A stretch of 64,000 bases of DNA, taken from Algiphilus sp. (lineage in GTDB: Bacteria; Pseudomonadota; Gammaproteobacteria; Nevskiales; Nevskiaceae). Made by a program: the position numbers and the translations under genes. Shown one piece after another: positions 1 to 8,738 of this stretch. Numbering within the stretch: position 1 is the stretch's first letter; the number at the start of each line of letters is the position of its first letter. The notes under the pieces were generated by a model, which was not told the DNA's origin, ran no database searches, and saw only the letters and a list, made by a program, of their open reading frames with translations. The DNA lies in contig NZ_JAGLEJ010000010.1 in NCBI RefSeq assembly GCF_023145115.1, positions 62,001 through 126,000 of the forward strand. The letters are read 5' to 3'.

Positions 1-2261
1 TCGCTGCCCGGCTCGGGGCCGAGCCCCATCAGCAGCCACTTGAGCAGGCTCGGCTTCTCGTCGCTGGCCACGCCCATCTGGATGACGCCGTAGGGGCAGT
101 TGCGCTCGCAGTTGCCGCACCCGATGCAGGTGTCCTCGATGTAGACCTCGCCGTTGGGCGAGCGGTGGATCGCATCCGGCGGGCAGTCCTTCATGCAGTG
201 CGGATGCTCGCAGTGGCGGCACGACGTCGGCACGTGCAGATTGTTGAAGGTCGCACCGGCCTCGCGGTTGAGCCGCGAGACATTGCCGTGGGTCGCCGCG
301 CACGCCTTCTCGCAGTAGTCGCAGCGCACGCACAGCGTCTCGTCGATGAGCAGGGCGTCGGTGGCCTCGCCCATGCCCTCCTGCAGCAGGAAGTGCATGA
401 GTGCCCCGCGCTCGGGAGTGCGCTCCAGCTCCAGGCGCTGCTGGATCTGCTCGTTGAAGCGCGCGCGCACGCTCTTCTTGATGTCGGGATAGCGGTCGAG
501 CAGCTCCAGGAAGGGCTGCGCCGGCACGCTGATGGTCTGCGTCTTGATGGCGGCGCGCGCAGTCTGCTGGCGCGGCGTGCCGGCGATGACGTCGAGCTCG
601 CCGAAGTAGTTGCCGCCGGGCACGTAGTTGAGGATCACGTCCTCCTCCGCGCCCGGCACCGACAGCGTCACCGAGCCGGAACGGATCAGATGGATGTGCT
701 CGGCCTCGGTGCCGATCTCGTAGATCGCCTCGCCGGCGCGGAAATCGCGCAGCTCGGCCTCGGCCACCACGTTGGCGAGCTCGCCCTCGTCGACACCCGG
801 TGCCAGATAGCGCTCCAGCGCCCGCATGGTGAAGGTGCGGTCGACGTAGCGCTGCACCTTCTCGTTGCTGGCAATGAGCTTGAGCATGGCGCGGCGCGGC
901 ACCTCGACCACCACCAGATCCTTGCCGGCACGGACGGTGGCGCTGCGCGGGCGGCCGGATATCAGCGCCATTTCGCCGAATATGCGGCCGGTCTTGATCT
1001 TCGCGCGCTTGCTGAACTCGCCGGTGCCGAACTCGACCCAGGCCTCGCCGGACACGATGACGAAGACCGACGCGCCGTAGTCGCCCTGCTCGTAGACCGT
1101 GGCGCCCTCGTCGATATCCCGGATGGTGCTTTCCAGCAGGAACTCGCGCAGCTGCAACCGGTTCTGCGCCGAGAACACCGGCGAGCGCGCCGACAGCACG
1201 TCGAGCACGACATCGACGTCCTCGACCCACGGAAAGACCTTGAAGCGCTCCTTGAGGATGGGCTCGTCGGCGGGCCGCACCGGCCGGCCGGCGACGGTCT
1301 CGACGACCTCGTAGCCCTGGTTCATCGCCTGCTTGATCAGCGGATAGCCTGCCAGGGCGCCGACGATGTACATGCCCGGCACGTTCGACTCGTAGGTCGG
1401 CGACACCGCCGGGATGGCGGACGGGTCGGCGTTGGGGAACTCGACCCCGCAGGCCTCCACGAAGCCGCGCGGCGGGATGGCGCCGAGACGCGCGATGATG
1501 CGATCGCAGAGGACCACGACCTGGTCCTCCTTCGAATTCAGCGTCAGCCGCATCGACCGGCCGCTGGGATCGTCGGCCGGCAGCTCCTCGATGGAGTCGA
1601 CCGTGGTGTTGTAGTGGCAGGTCAGCGCGCCATCGTCTATGGCCTGCAGGATCAGGCTGTTGTTGCCGTCCTTGGCGCGCGAGAACTCGTCCTTGCGGTT
1701 GACGATGTGGACGTCGTTCTGCTTCGAGAGCGCGACCGCATTCTCGATGGCGGCATCGCCGGCGCCGACGACGACGATGACCTCGTCGCGATACTCGTCG
1801 GGATCGTCGAGGGTGTACTGGATGCCGGGCAGATCGTCGCCGGGCGCGCCCAGCTTGCGCGGGTTGCCCTGCACGCCGATGCCCAGCACGACCGCTTCGG
1901 CGGTGAAGGAGGCACCGTTGCCGCAGGTGATGCTGAAGCCGCTGTCATCGCGGCTGATGCCGGTGACCTCGTGCTGGTACAGCACGTTCACGCCCTGCTT
2001 CGCCACGTCCTCGTCCCAGGCCGTGAGGATGGCCTCGCGCGTGCCGGCCTCGAAGCGCGCCGCGGCACGCAGCGGCAGCAGCCCCGGCTCGGCCATGACG
2101 TGCTTGCCCTTCTGGTACCGGAAGATGGTGTTCGACAGGTGCGGCTTCGCCTCGAGCAGCACGTGCGAATCCCCCATCTCCGCTGCACGGCATGCAGCGG
2201 AAAGCCCCCCCGGGCCGGATCCTACGACGGCGATTCGATAATGCGTGCCCGGATCGGACAT
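1..2261 (-). CDS. FAD/NAD(P) oxidoreductase with two cyclic-nucleotide-binding domains and 4Fe-4S ferredoxin domain (3' end missing)
   Basis: Reading leftward from ATG, at least 753 codons stay open to the window edge, so the C-terminus is missing. The N-terminus has a dinucleotide fold (VVGSGPGG near residue 14) and a second one (VVVGAGDAAIENA), as in thioredoxin-reductase-like flavoproteins. From about residue 355 to 600 come two cNMP-binding domains (FGEMALISGRPRSATVR; YFGELDVIAGTPRQQTAR). After about residue 630 there are three Cys clusters (CVRCDYCEKAC, CRHCEHPHCMKDCP, CIGCGNCERNCP), like electron-transfer ferredoxin subunits. Family knowledge suggests a cytosolic electron-transfer protein gated by cAMP or cGMP. 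It is divergent from a multihaem cytochrome and near an adenylate cyclase. Domain calls are firm; the electron donor and acceptor are unknown. Confidence 0.85.
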   Translation of the reverse strand, partial: MSDPGTHYRIAVVGSGPGGLSAACRAAEMGDSHVLLEAKPHLSNTIFRYQKGKHVMAEPGLLPLRAAARFEAGTREAILTAWDEDVAKQGVNVLYQHEVTGISRDDSGFSITCGNGASFTAEAVVLGIGVQGNPRKLGAPGDDLPGIQYTLDDPDEYRDEVIVVVGAGDAAIENAVALSKQNDVHIVNRKDEFSRAKDGNNSLILQAIDDGALTCHYNTTVDSIEELPADDPSGRSMRLTLNSKEDQVVVLCDRIIARLGAIPPRGFVEACGVEFPNADPSAIPAVSPTYESNVPGMYIVGALAGYPLIKQAMNQGYEVVETVAGRPVRPADEPILKERFKVFPWVEDVDVVLDVLSARSPVFSAQNRLQLREFLLESTIRDIDEGATVYEQGDYGASVFVIVSGEAWVEFGTGEFSKRAKIKTGRIFGEMALISGRPRSATVRAGKDLVVVEVPRRAMLKLIASNEKVQRYVDRTFTMRALERYLAPGVDEGELANVVAEAELRDFRAGEAIYEIGTEAEHIHLIRSGSVTLSVPGAEEDVILNYVPGGNYFGELDVIAGTPRQQTARAAIKTQTISVPAQPFLELLDRYPDIKKSVRARFNEQIQQRLELERTPERGALMHFLLQEGMGEATDALLIDETLCVRCDYCEKACAATHGNVSRLNREAGATFNNLHVPTSCRHCEHPHCMKDCPPDAIHRSPNGEVYIEDTCIGCGNCERNCPYGVIQMGVASDEKPSLLKWLLMGLGPEPGS

Positions 2262-2291
2262 TGTTGCGGCCCCACGCCCCAAGCTCGGCGG

Positions 2292-2319
2292 AGTGTAGTG
2301 GAGTACCCGACCAATGCAA
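2292..2319 (-). promoter_or_regulatory. Candidate sigma70 promoter for the cNMP/ferredoxin oxidoreductase
   Basis: On the minus strand TTGCAT and TACACT lie 16 bases apart, about 30 bases before the oxidoreductase ATG. This is the best match in the 201-base divergent region; the rightward promoter for the cytochrome was not resolved. Confidence 0.35.
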
Positions 2320-2462
2320 ACGCGACGCCGCGGCCCGAACGTGACCCACTGCACGCTCGAAGCCGCACGGCACGCGCCGGCGTTTGCGCGAAGCGTCATG
2401 ATTGGCGCATCTTTAGGCGCAGCGCGAACCATAATCATGGGGCACCCCTGGGGGCGGGATTG

Positions 2463-3797
2463 ATGCTGACTCTTCACCGACTGCTTGGCGGCCTGCTGGC
2501 CGTCGCGCTGCTGCATGCGCCGCCGGGACTCGCGGCGGAACCCGAGATGCCCTGGAATGCCAAGGAGCAGCACATCGGCGTGGCCACCTGCGCCGGCAGC
2601 AACTGCCACGGCTCGCAGCAGGCCTTCGACGACTCGCCGGTGCTGCAGAACGAATACTTCACCTGGCAGCGCAAGGATGCGCATTCCAACGCCTACAACC
2701 TGCTGCTCACCGATGCCTCCAAGCGCATCGCCGCCAACCTCGGCATCGGCAAGGCCGAGGAAGCCGAGGCGTGCCTCACCTGTCATTCCGACTACGTGCC
2801 GGAGGCCAAGCGCGGCCGGCGCTACTCGCTGTCCGAGGGCGTGGGCTGCGAGGCCTGTCACGGCGGCGCCGAGAACTGGCTCGGCCCGCACGTCACCGGC
2901 AACACCCACGCCGAGAACGTGGCCGACGGCCTCTATCCGCTCGCCGACCCGGTCAACCGCGCGCGGCTATGCCTGAACTGCCACATGGGCAGCGACGACA
3001 AGCCCATCGATCACCGCATCATGGGCGCGGGGCATCCGCCGCTCGAGTTCGAGCTCGACACCTTCACCAACATCCAGCCGCCGCATTTCCGCGTCGACGC
3101 CGACTACCGCGAGCGGAAGCCCTACGAGGACAACGCGGTGACCTGGGCGATCGGCCAGCTGATCGCCACCGAGCAGCTCATCCGGGGCATCCGCAGCGAC
3201 CGCTTCAAGGCCGGCGGCATGTTCCCCGAGCTGGTCTTCTTCGACTGCAACGCCTGCCACCATCCCATGCGCCCGCCGCGCTGGAATGCCGGTGCGGGCG
3301 GTCCGCTGGGTCCCGGCGAGGTGCGGCTGGCCGACGCCTACATGGTGATGTCGGGCCACGTCATCGATGCGCTGGTCCCCGACCTCTCGGAGCAATGGGA
3401 CAGCGCGCTGGCCTCGCTGCACCTGGCATCGCGCAGGTCGGTGCCCGAGGTGCAGCAGCGTGCGCAGGCCCTGGCCGGCCTGGTCGATACCGCCCTGGAC
3501 CGCATGCGCGACGCCGGCATCTCGCGGCAGCAGGCCCTGGCGCTGATGGATGCGCTGGCGCGCTCGGGCATCGAGCGCGACGCGGCCGACTTCACTGCCG
3601 CCAAGCAGATCTTCTACGGGCTCGAGGCGCTGCTCGCCTTCCTGCGCCAGCAGGACGCCGCACTCGGCAAGGCGCTCAACGCCCCCATGGACGGGCTTTT
3701 CTCGGCGGTCGACGCACAGGTCGACTACAACCCGGATGCCATGCGCGACGGCCTGCGCCGCATGCGCAGGGTGATCGCCGACGTGCGGGCCGGGTAA
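2463..3797 (+). CDS. Secreted multihaem cytochrome c (cytochrome c554-like)
   Basis: 444 residues from the ATG that opens a clear signal peptide (hydrophobic to about residue 25, PGLAA cleavage region). An in-frame extension far upstream is only antisense to the oxidoreductase. Haem-binding motifs: CAGSNCH (43-49, a CX4CH spacing), CLTCH (104), CEACH (129), CLNCH (170) and CNACH (262), so five c-type haems are likely. The last 150 residues are helical and haem-free. A periplasmic electron-transfer role is expected. Its position opposite a ferredoxin-type oxidoreductase and before a phosphatase/kinase pair suggests a shared redox process, but the substrate cannot be read from sequence. Confidence 0.88.
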   Translation: MLTLHRLLGGLLAVALLHAPPGLAAEPEMPWNAKEQHIGVATCAGSNCHGSQQAFDDSPVLQNEYFTWQRKDAHSNAYNLLLTDASKRIAANLGIGKAEEAEACLTCHSDYVPEAKRGRRYSLSEGVGCEACHGGAENWLGPHVTGNTHAENVADGLYPLADPVNRARLCLNCHMGSDDKPIDHRIMGAGHPPLEFELDTFTNIQPPHFRVDADYRERKPYEDNAVTWAIGQLIATEQLIRGIRSDRFKAGGMFPELVFFDCNACHHPMRPPRWNAGAGGPLGPGEVRLADAYMVMSGHVIDALVPDLSEQWDSALASLHLASRRSVPEVQQRAQALAGLVDTALDRMRDAGISRQQALALMDALARSGIERDAADFTAAKQIFYGLEALLAFLRQQDAALGKALNAPMDGLFSAVDAQVDYNPDAMRDGLRRMRRVIADVRAG

Positions 3798-3848
3798 GCG
3801 CCGGTGCTAGGCTTGCGCAGGATGTTCGGGGGCGGGAGACGCAATCGC

Positions 3849-4550
3849 ATGAATCTGGACATGGCCGGCGCCACGCACGCGGGCAATATCCGCGACCACA
3901 ACGAGGACGCCTTCGGCGTCGACGAGGTGCTGCCGGCCGCGGTCCTGGCCGACGGCATGGGCGGCCTGTCGCACGGCGAGGTCGCCAGCGAGACCGTCGT
4001 GACCCGCGTGATGGAGGGCCTGCGCAACGGCGACAGCGCCAGCGCGGCGCTGCGCGCGGCGCACGAGGAGATCCTGCGCGTCAGCGTCGGCGCCGCCCAG
4101 CGCATGGGCTCCACCGCCGTCATCGTCACGCGTTCCGAGGGCAGGCTGACCATCCACTGGGTCGGCGACAGCCGCGCCTATCTGCTCCGCGGCGGCGAGC
4201 TGCGCCTGCTCACGCGCGACCATTCCCTGGTGCAGGGGCTGATCGATGCCGGCGCCATCACCGAGACCGAAGCCGAGAGCCATCCCAACCGGAACGTGGT
4301 CACCCGTGCGGTCGGCATCCAGGACGGCGAGCAGCTCGAGATCGACCACGTCGATCTCGATGCGCGCTCCGGCGATCGACTGATGATCTGCTCCGACGGT
4401 CTGCACGGCTTCCTTCCGCACGCGCGCATCACCGCGCTGCTGCAGGAACACGACGACAATCAGAAGGCGGCAAGCGCCCTCGTCGAAGCCACGCTGCAAG
4501 AGACGGAAGCCGGAGACAACGTCAGCGTCATCTGCGTGACCGTCGCCTGA
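3849..4550 (+). CDS. PP2C-type serine/threonine protein phosphatase
   Basis: 233 residues. The start follows GGGAGA at a normal distance; a start 45 bases earlier is possible. It shows the bacterial PP2C (Stp/PrpC) motifs in order: RDHNEDAF near residue 15 (metal-binding Asp20), LADGMGG (Asp35), GSTAV, VGDSRAYLLR, CSDGLHGFL and GDNVSVICV. The metal-binding aspartates are present, so it should be an active Mn/Mg phosphatase. The stop lies four bases before the kinase start, the usual paired kinase/phosphatase layout, so the neighbouring kinase or its targets are likely substrates. Confidence 0.93.
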   Translation: MNLDMAGATHAGNIRDHNEDAFGVDEVLPAAVLADGMGGLSHGEVASETVVTRVMEGLRNGDSASAALRAAHEEILRVSVGAAQRMGSTAVIVTRSEGRLTIHWVGDSRAYLLRGGELRLLTRDHSLVQGLIDAGAITETEAESHPNRNVVTRAVGIQDGEQLEIDHVDLDARSGDRLMICSDGLHGFLPHARITALLQEHDDNQKAASALVEATLQETEAGDNVSVICVTVA

Positions 4551-4554
4551 TCCG

Positions 4555-6957
4555 GTGTTGAACGCAGGCGACATCGTCGGCAAGTACAAGATCGTCCGAT
4601 CCCTGGGGTCGGGCGGCATGGCCGACGTGTACGAGGCCGAGGATCCGAGCCTCGGCCGGCGCGTCGCCCTCAAGGTGCTGCCGCCCGAGCTGACCCGCAA
4701 CAAGCAGCTCATCCAGCGCTTCGAGAAGGAAGTGCGTGCCGCGGCGTCGCTCAACCATCACGGCATCGTGACGGTCTTCGAGGTCGGTGAGCACGACGGC
4801 CTGCACTACTACTCGATGCGGCTGCTCACCGGCGGCGACCTGCGCGACCGCATCGACGCCGGCCTCAGCGAGATCGAGGCCCTGGCGACCCTGCGCGAGA
4901 TCGCCGATGCCTTCTCGCACGCGCACCAGCGCGGCTTCGTCCATCGCGACGTCAAGCCCGAGAACATCATCTTCGACGAGCAGGGCTATCCGGTCCTCAC
5001 CGACTTCGGCATCGCCAAGGCCGTCGACTCCGGCACGCGCGTCACCGCCACCGGCGTCTCGGTGGGGACTCCGCGCTACATCAGCCCGGAGCAGGCACGC
5101 GGCCAGCCCGTCGACGCCCGGGCCGACATCTACAGCATGGGCGTCATCCTGTACGAGATGCTCGTCGGCAAACCGCCGTACGACGGCGAGGAATCGCTGG
5201 CGGTCATCTTCCAGCACGTCACCGAGCCCATCCCGCGTCTGCCAGAGGAAAAGGCCCGATTCCAGCCGCTGATCGACACGCTGATGGCCAAGAAGCCGGA
5301 CGAGCGTCCGGAATCGGCCGATGCGCTGGTCAAGCTCATCGATCAGTACCTGCCCACGCAGAATACCCAGGAGTTCCGCAGCGGGGCCGGCGCCACGCAG
5401 AGCAACCCGCTGGTGGCGCGTCTGCGCACACCGTCGTCGCTGCGCACGTCCGGCGCCTCCCAGCCCGCAGCGGAGCCGCCGCCCGCGCCGGAGCCACCCG
5501 CCGAGACCGCGGCCGAGCGCGAGCAGCGTGAAGCCGAGGCCGCCCGGCGCGCGGAGGCGGAGCAGGAGCGCGAAGCGGCCGAACGCAGGAAGCGCGAGGA
5601 AGAGGAGCGTCAGGAAGCCGAGCGCCGCGAGGCCGAAGAGAACGCCCGCCAGGAGGCGGAGCGCCAGGAAGCCGAACGCCGCAAGCGCGAGGAGGCCGAG
5701 AAGCGCGAGGCCGAGGAGCAGCAGCGCAAGGAAGCCGAGCGTCAGGAAGCCGAGCGCCGCAAGCGCGAGGAAGCCGAGAAGCGCGAGGCCGAGGAGCAGC
5801 GCCGCAAGGAAGCCGAGCGCCAGGAGGCCGAACGCCGCAAGCGCGAGGAAGAGGAGAAGCGCAAGGCCGAGGAACAGCGCCGCCAGGAGGCCGAGCGTCA
5901 GGAAGCCGAGCGCCAGAAACGCGAGGAAGAGGAGAAGCGCAAGGCCGAGGAAGCCCGGCGCCGCAAGGAAGAAGCCGAGCGCAAGCGGCGCGAGGACGAA
6001 GCACGCAAGGCGGCCGAGGAAAAGCGGCGCAAGGAGGAAGCCGAAGCCAAGGCCGCCCGCAAGCGCGAAGCCGAGGAGAAGGCCCGCCAGGAGCGCGAGG
6101 AGAAGGCGCGCCAGCGTCAGGAAGAACAGGCCCGCAAGCGCGCCGAGACCGCCCGGCAGCAGGAGGAGCGGCGCCAGCGCAAGGCCGCCAGGGCGGCCGC
6201 CGGGCCGGAAGCCTCCACGGCATCCGGCAGGCCCCTCATCATCGGCGGCGCTGCCGCCGCGATCCTGATCGCGGGCGCGCTGTGGTTCCTCGTGCGCCCC
6301 GGCGAGGACGCTCCCTCACCTCCCGCCGAGCCGGCACCGGTCGAGACGCCCGCCGTCGACACGCCGGCGACCACGACCGATGAACCGGCAGCGCCCGAAG
6401 CAGCCGCGCCGGACGCACCCGACACCGACACCATGCCGGCCGTACCGCAGCGCGCGCCCCGGCTCGACGGCACGGTCACGACCGAAGTGCCTGCCGTCGA
6501 TGTGCCGCCGGCAGGCCCCACGCCCGAGGAGCGCGAGGTCGAGCGCCGGGCCGAGCAGGAGCGCCGCGATGCGGAAGCGGCCGCGCAGGCCGAGCGCGAG
6601 CAGCGCGAAGCCGAAGCGGCTGCCCGCCGCGAGCGCGAGCAGCGTGAAGCCGAGGAGGCTGCCCGTCGCGAGCGCGAGCAGCGCGAAGCCGAGGAGGCCC
6701 GCGAGGCCGAAGCGCGTCGCGCGCAGGAGGAAGCAGCCGAGCCCGAGCAGGCCGAAGAGGAGAGCTCGCTGATGCAGGAACTGCAGCGCCAGCGCGAGCT
6801 CGAGCGTCAGCAGCGCGAGCAGGCCGAGGCCGAGCGCCGGGCCGCACGGGAAGAGGCCGAGCAGCGGGCGCGGGAACAGGCCGAGAGCGCGCCCGAGGCC
6901 GAGCCGGATCAGGAAGAAGACGCTCGCGAGCGGCTGCGCCGCATTCCGGGCTTCTGA
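4555..6957 (+). CDS. Membrane-anchored Ser/Thr protein kinase with long charged coiled-coil repeats
   Basis: 800 residues, GTG start (TTG follows directly). Kinase domain 1-270 is complete: glycine loop SLGSGGMADVYEA, Lys40, HRDVKPEN (Asp132), DFG (Asp150), GTPRYISPEQ, DIYSMGVILYEML. Residues about 317-549 are almost wholly Glu/Arg/Lys/Ala/Gln, predicted as one long charged helix, including four 26-residue tandem repeats. A transmembrane segment follows (about 559-580, IIGGAAAAILIAGALWFLV), then a Pro/Ala linker and a second charged helix to about 789. The topology resembles PknB-type kinases, but the outer part lacks PASTA domains. It is coupled to the PP2C gene and converges on a cyclase with an FHA domain, a phosphothreonine reader that could be a target. 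Confidence 0.93.
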   Translation: MLNAGDIVGKYKIVRSLGSGGMADVYEAEDPSLGRRVALKVLPPELTRNKQLIQRFEKEVRAAASLNHHGIVTVFEVGEHDGLHYYSMRLLTGGDLRDRIDAGLSEIEALATLREIADAFSHAHQRGFVHRDVKPENIIFDEQGYPVLTDFGIAKAVDSGTRVTATGVSVGTPRYISPEQARGQPVDARADIYSMGVILYEMLVGKPPYDGEESLAVIFQHVTEPIPRLPEEKARFQPLIDTLMAKKPDERPESADALVKLIDQYLPTQNTQEFRSGAGATQSNPLVARLRTPSSLRTSGASQPAAEPPPAPEPPAETAAEREQREAEAARRAEAEQEREAAERRKREEEERQEAERREAEENARQEAERQEAERRKREEAEKREAEEQQRKEAERQEAERRKREEAEKREAEEQRRKEAERQEAERRKREEEEKRKAEEQRRQEAERQEAERQKREEEEKRKAEEARRRKEEAERKRREDEARKAAEEKRRKEEAEAKAARKREAEEKARQEREEKARQRQEEQARKRAETARQQEERRQRKAARAAAGPEASTASGRPLIIGGAAAAILIAGALWFLVRPGEDAPSPPAEPAPVETPAVDTPATTTDEPAAPEAAAPDAPDTDTMPAVPQRAPRLDGTVTTEVPAVDVPPAGPTPEEREVERRAEQERRDAEAAAQAEREQREAEAAARREREQREAEEAARREREQREAEEAREAEARRAQEEAAEPEQAEEESSLMQELQRQRELERQQREQAEAERRAAREEAEQRAREQAESAPEAEPDQEEDARERLRRIPGF
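5662..5973 (+). repeat. Four tandem 78-bp in-frame repeats inside the kinase gene
   Basis: Units start at 5662, 5740, 5818 and 5896. Each encodes 26 residues beginning RQEAER and rich in KREE, EKREAEEQ and RKEAE. Copies differ at a few codons, with drift from EKRE to EKRK toward the end. The multiple of three keeps the frame whatever the copy number. Confidence 0.85.
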
Positions 6958-6999
6958 CCAAGCGCCCGCCCGCAGCGGCGGCCTAACGCGTCAGCGGGC

Positions 7000-7887
7000 T
7001 CACTCGGTCTCGAACGAGACCGGCTCCGACCCAGCCTCCTCGGGGAGCGCCCCGAGCCAGAAGCGACCGGTCGCGAAGAGCGCGAAGGGCTCATTGCGCA
7101 CGTAGGCCAGCTTCTCCTCGCCCTCGCCATGCGCGACATAGGTGCCGTTGGTGCTCTCGTCCACCAGCACGAACTTGCCGCGCCGGTATTCGATGCGCAG
7201 GTGGCGGCGCGATGCGAACGGGGCGTCGACGACCAGGTCGCAGTCCTGCTGCCGGCCGATGACGAAGGGGAGCTTGAGCGGCGTCAGCACCGCCTCGACG
7301 TCGCGATGGCGCAGCACGAGCTTCAGGGCGCCGACGATATCGCTGGCCGAGAAGACCTCGGTGTGACTGCGCCGGTCCCAGACCACCTGGCTCACCAGGA
7401 TCGATTCGGTGATGCCCTTGACCGGCGTGTTGTCGAAGACCCTGACGGATGCGCCGATCTCCTCCGGGAGCTCGCTGCCGGTGGATTCGGTGGTGAGGAT
7501 CTGACCGGACTTCGCCATGTCCGAGACGCGGGCGGCGATGTTGACGACATCGCCGAAATAGTCGCCGTCGCGCTCGACGGCCTCGCCGGACGCAAAGCCG
7601 ACCCGCAGTTCCAGCGTGAGATCCTCCCCGGGCAGCGGCACGCGCGCCTCGCGCTGCATGTCCATGGCCGCGCGCGCCGCCGATTCCGCATCCGGGAACA
7701 CGCACATCAGCGCATCGCCGATGGACTTGATGCGCCTGCCCCGGTAGCGCTCGGCGGCATCACAGCAACGCTGCAGCGCCGCGCCCACCAGCGCCTCGGC
7801 GCGCTCGTCGCCGTGACTCCGGTACAGACGGGTACTGCCGACGATGTCGACGAACAGGACCCCGATCGCCGCCTTGGACACCGCCAT
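7000..7887 (-). CDS. Class III adenylate cyclase with C-terminal FHA domain
   Basis: 295 residues; ATG preceded by GGGGAG. Catalytic domain (1-180): metal Asp14 in LFVDIVGST, Lys54 in IKSIGD (adenine-selecting position), Asp58, and GDVVNIAARV with Asp113, Asn116 and Arg120. All key class III residues are therefore present and cAMP is the expected product. Residues about 208-285 form an FHA domain (VIGRQQDCD, ASRRHLRI, ESTNGTYV), which binds phosphothreonine peptides. It converges on the Ser/Thr kinase gene with 42 bases between. Inference: kinase-dependent phosphothreonine controls or localises the cyclase, and cAMP then acts on the nearby cNMP-binding oxidoreductase. Confidence 0.93.
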   Translation of the reverse strand: MAVSKAAIGVLFVDIVGSTRLYRSHGDERAEALVGAALQRCCDAAERYRGRRIKSIGDALMCVFPDAESAARAAMDMQREARVPLPGEDLTLELRVGFASGEAVERDGDYFGDVVNIAARVSDMAKSGQILTTESTGSELPEEIGASVRVFDNTPVKGITESILVSQVVWDRRSHTEVFSASDIVGALKLVLRHRDVEAVLTPLKLPFVIGRQQDCDLVVDAPFASRRHLRIEYRRGKFVLVDESTNGTYVAHGEGEEKLAYVRNEPFALFATGRFWLGALPEEAGSEPVSFETE

Positions 7888-7944
7888 CGCCGTTGCTCCC
7901 CGCCGGGCATGCGGAGGCAGAGCCTCCGCACGCGGTCGCGGCTG

Positions 7945-8610
7945 CTAGCCGCCCATGCCCAGGAAGGAGAACTGGTAGAAGAGGTGGGCGTAGGTCTCGG
8001 TGAGATCGAAGCCCTGCTCGTCGTCGGAGAACCGCTGGATGCGCAGGCCGAAGGAGTGCGGGCTTCCCTTCATGGACATCGCGGCGCGACCGCTGAAGCC
8101 GATGAAGTCGGCCTTGGCGCCACCACCGAGATCCAGCTCGGTGAAGTTCACCGCGGCGGACGTGTTCACGGTCCAGTTGCTGCCCAGCCCGAAGGACGGG
8201 AAGCCGATGCCCACGAAGGGACCGGTCTCCTGGTAGAAGCCGTCGTCGAAGGCGCCGTCGCCCTGGTACCCGAAGCGATAGCCCACCGATGCGTTGAAGT
8301 CCCGCGGCAGGAACGCGCCAACCGAGACCAGCACGTCGGTGCGGTCGAAATCGGCGCTGTTGTCACCGTCGCCGGTGATCGTCTGGTATTCGAGGCCGAT
8401 GTCCGCGAAGAACGACTCGAACGCCACCGTGTAGCCGGCGAGCACGCCGAAGGTCGGCTCGGTCGAACCTTCGCTGCCAAACCCCGGAACGTCGAGCTCG
8501 GAATCGTAGACGCCGCCCAGCACGCCCACGCGCCCGATGCCCGCCATCTGACCGCTGGCGGCCCCCGCGAAGACCGTGATCGCCAAGCCCATCGCTACCC
8601 TGTTCATCAT
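7945..8610 (-). CDS. Outer-membrane beta-barrel-like protein of unknown function
   Basis: 221 residues from MMNRV, chosen because GGGGGA lies just upstream and the start opens a signal peptide (AITVFAGAASGQ). The mature part alternates polar and hydrophobic residues with many Gly/Phe/Tyr strands (FADIGLEYQTI, VSVGAFLP, ASVGYRFGYQ, FGLRIQRF, AHLFYQFSF), typical of a small outer-membrane barrel. No named family is recognised. It lies between lgt and the cyclase on the same strand, but no functional link is evident. Confidence 0.6.
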   Translation of the reverse strand: MMNRVAMGLAITVFAGAASGQMAGIGRVGVLGGVYDSELDVPGFGSEGSTEPTFGVLAGYTVAFESFFADIGLEYQTITGDGDNSADFDRTDVLVSVGAFLPRDFNASVGYRFGYQGDGAFDDGFYQETGPFVGIGFPSFGLGSNWTVNTSAAVNFTELDLGGGAKADFIGFSGRAAMSMKGSPHSFGLRIQRFSDDEQGFDLTETYAHLFYQFSFLGMGG

Positions 8611-8738
8611 TGCGCTAATCCCCCGCTGAAATTTGATCGTGACGAGCCGTTCGAAACGGCTCTCCATGGGACCCTGAACACACCCACTCCCGCGCGATAC
8701 GGTAGCAGGGAAGCGGCTCCCGCACTACTTCCGCGCGC

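Noticed and set aside
165..2462. Open frame extending the cytochrome gene far upstream to a ~1200-residue protein
   Set aside because: This part is antisense to the cNMP/ferredoxin oxidoreductase and has no domain; the cytochrome starts at its signal peptide.
5336..6223. Proline/arginine-rich leftward frame inside the kinase gene
   Set aside because: Antisense of the EAERR repeat region; composition is forced by the sense codons.
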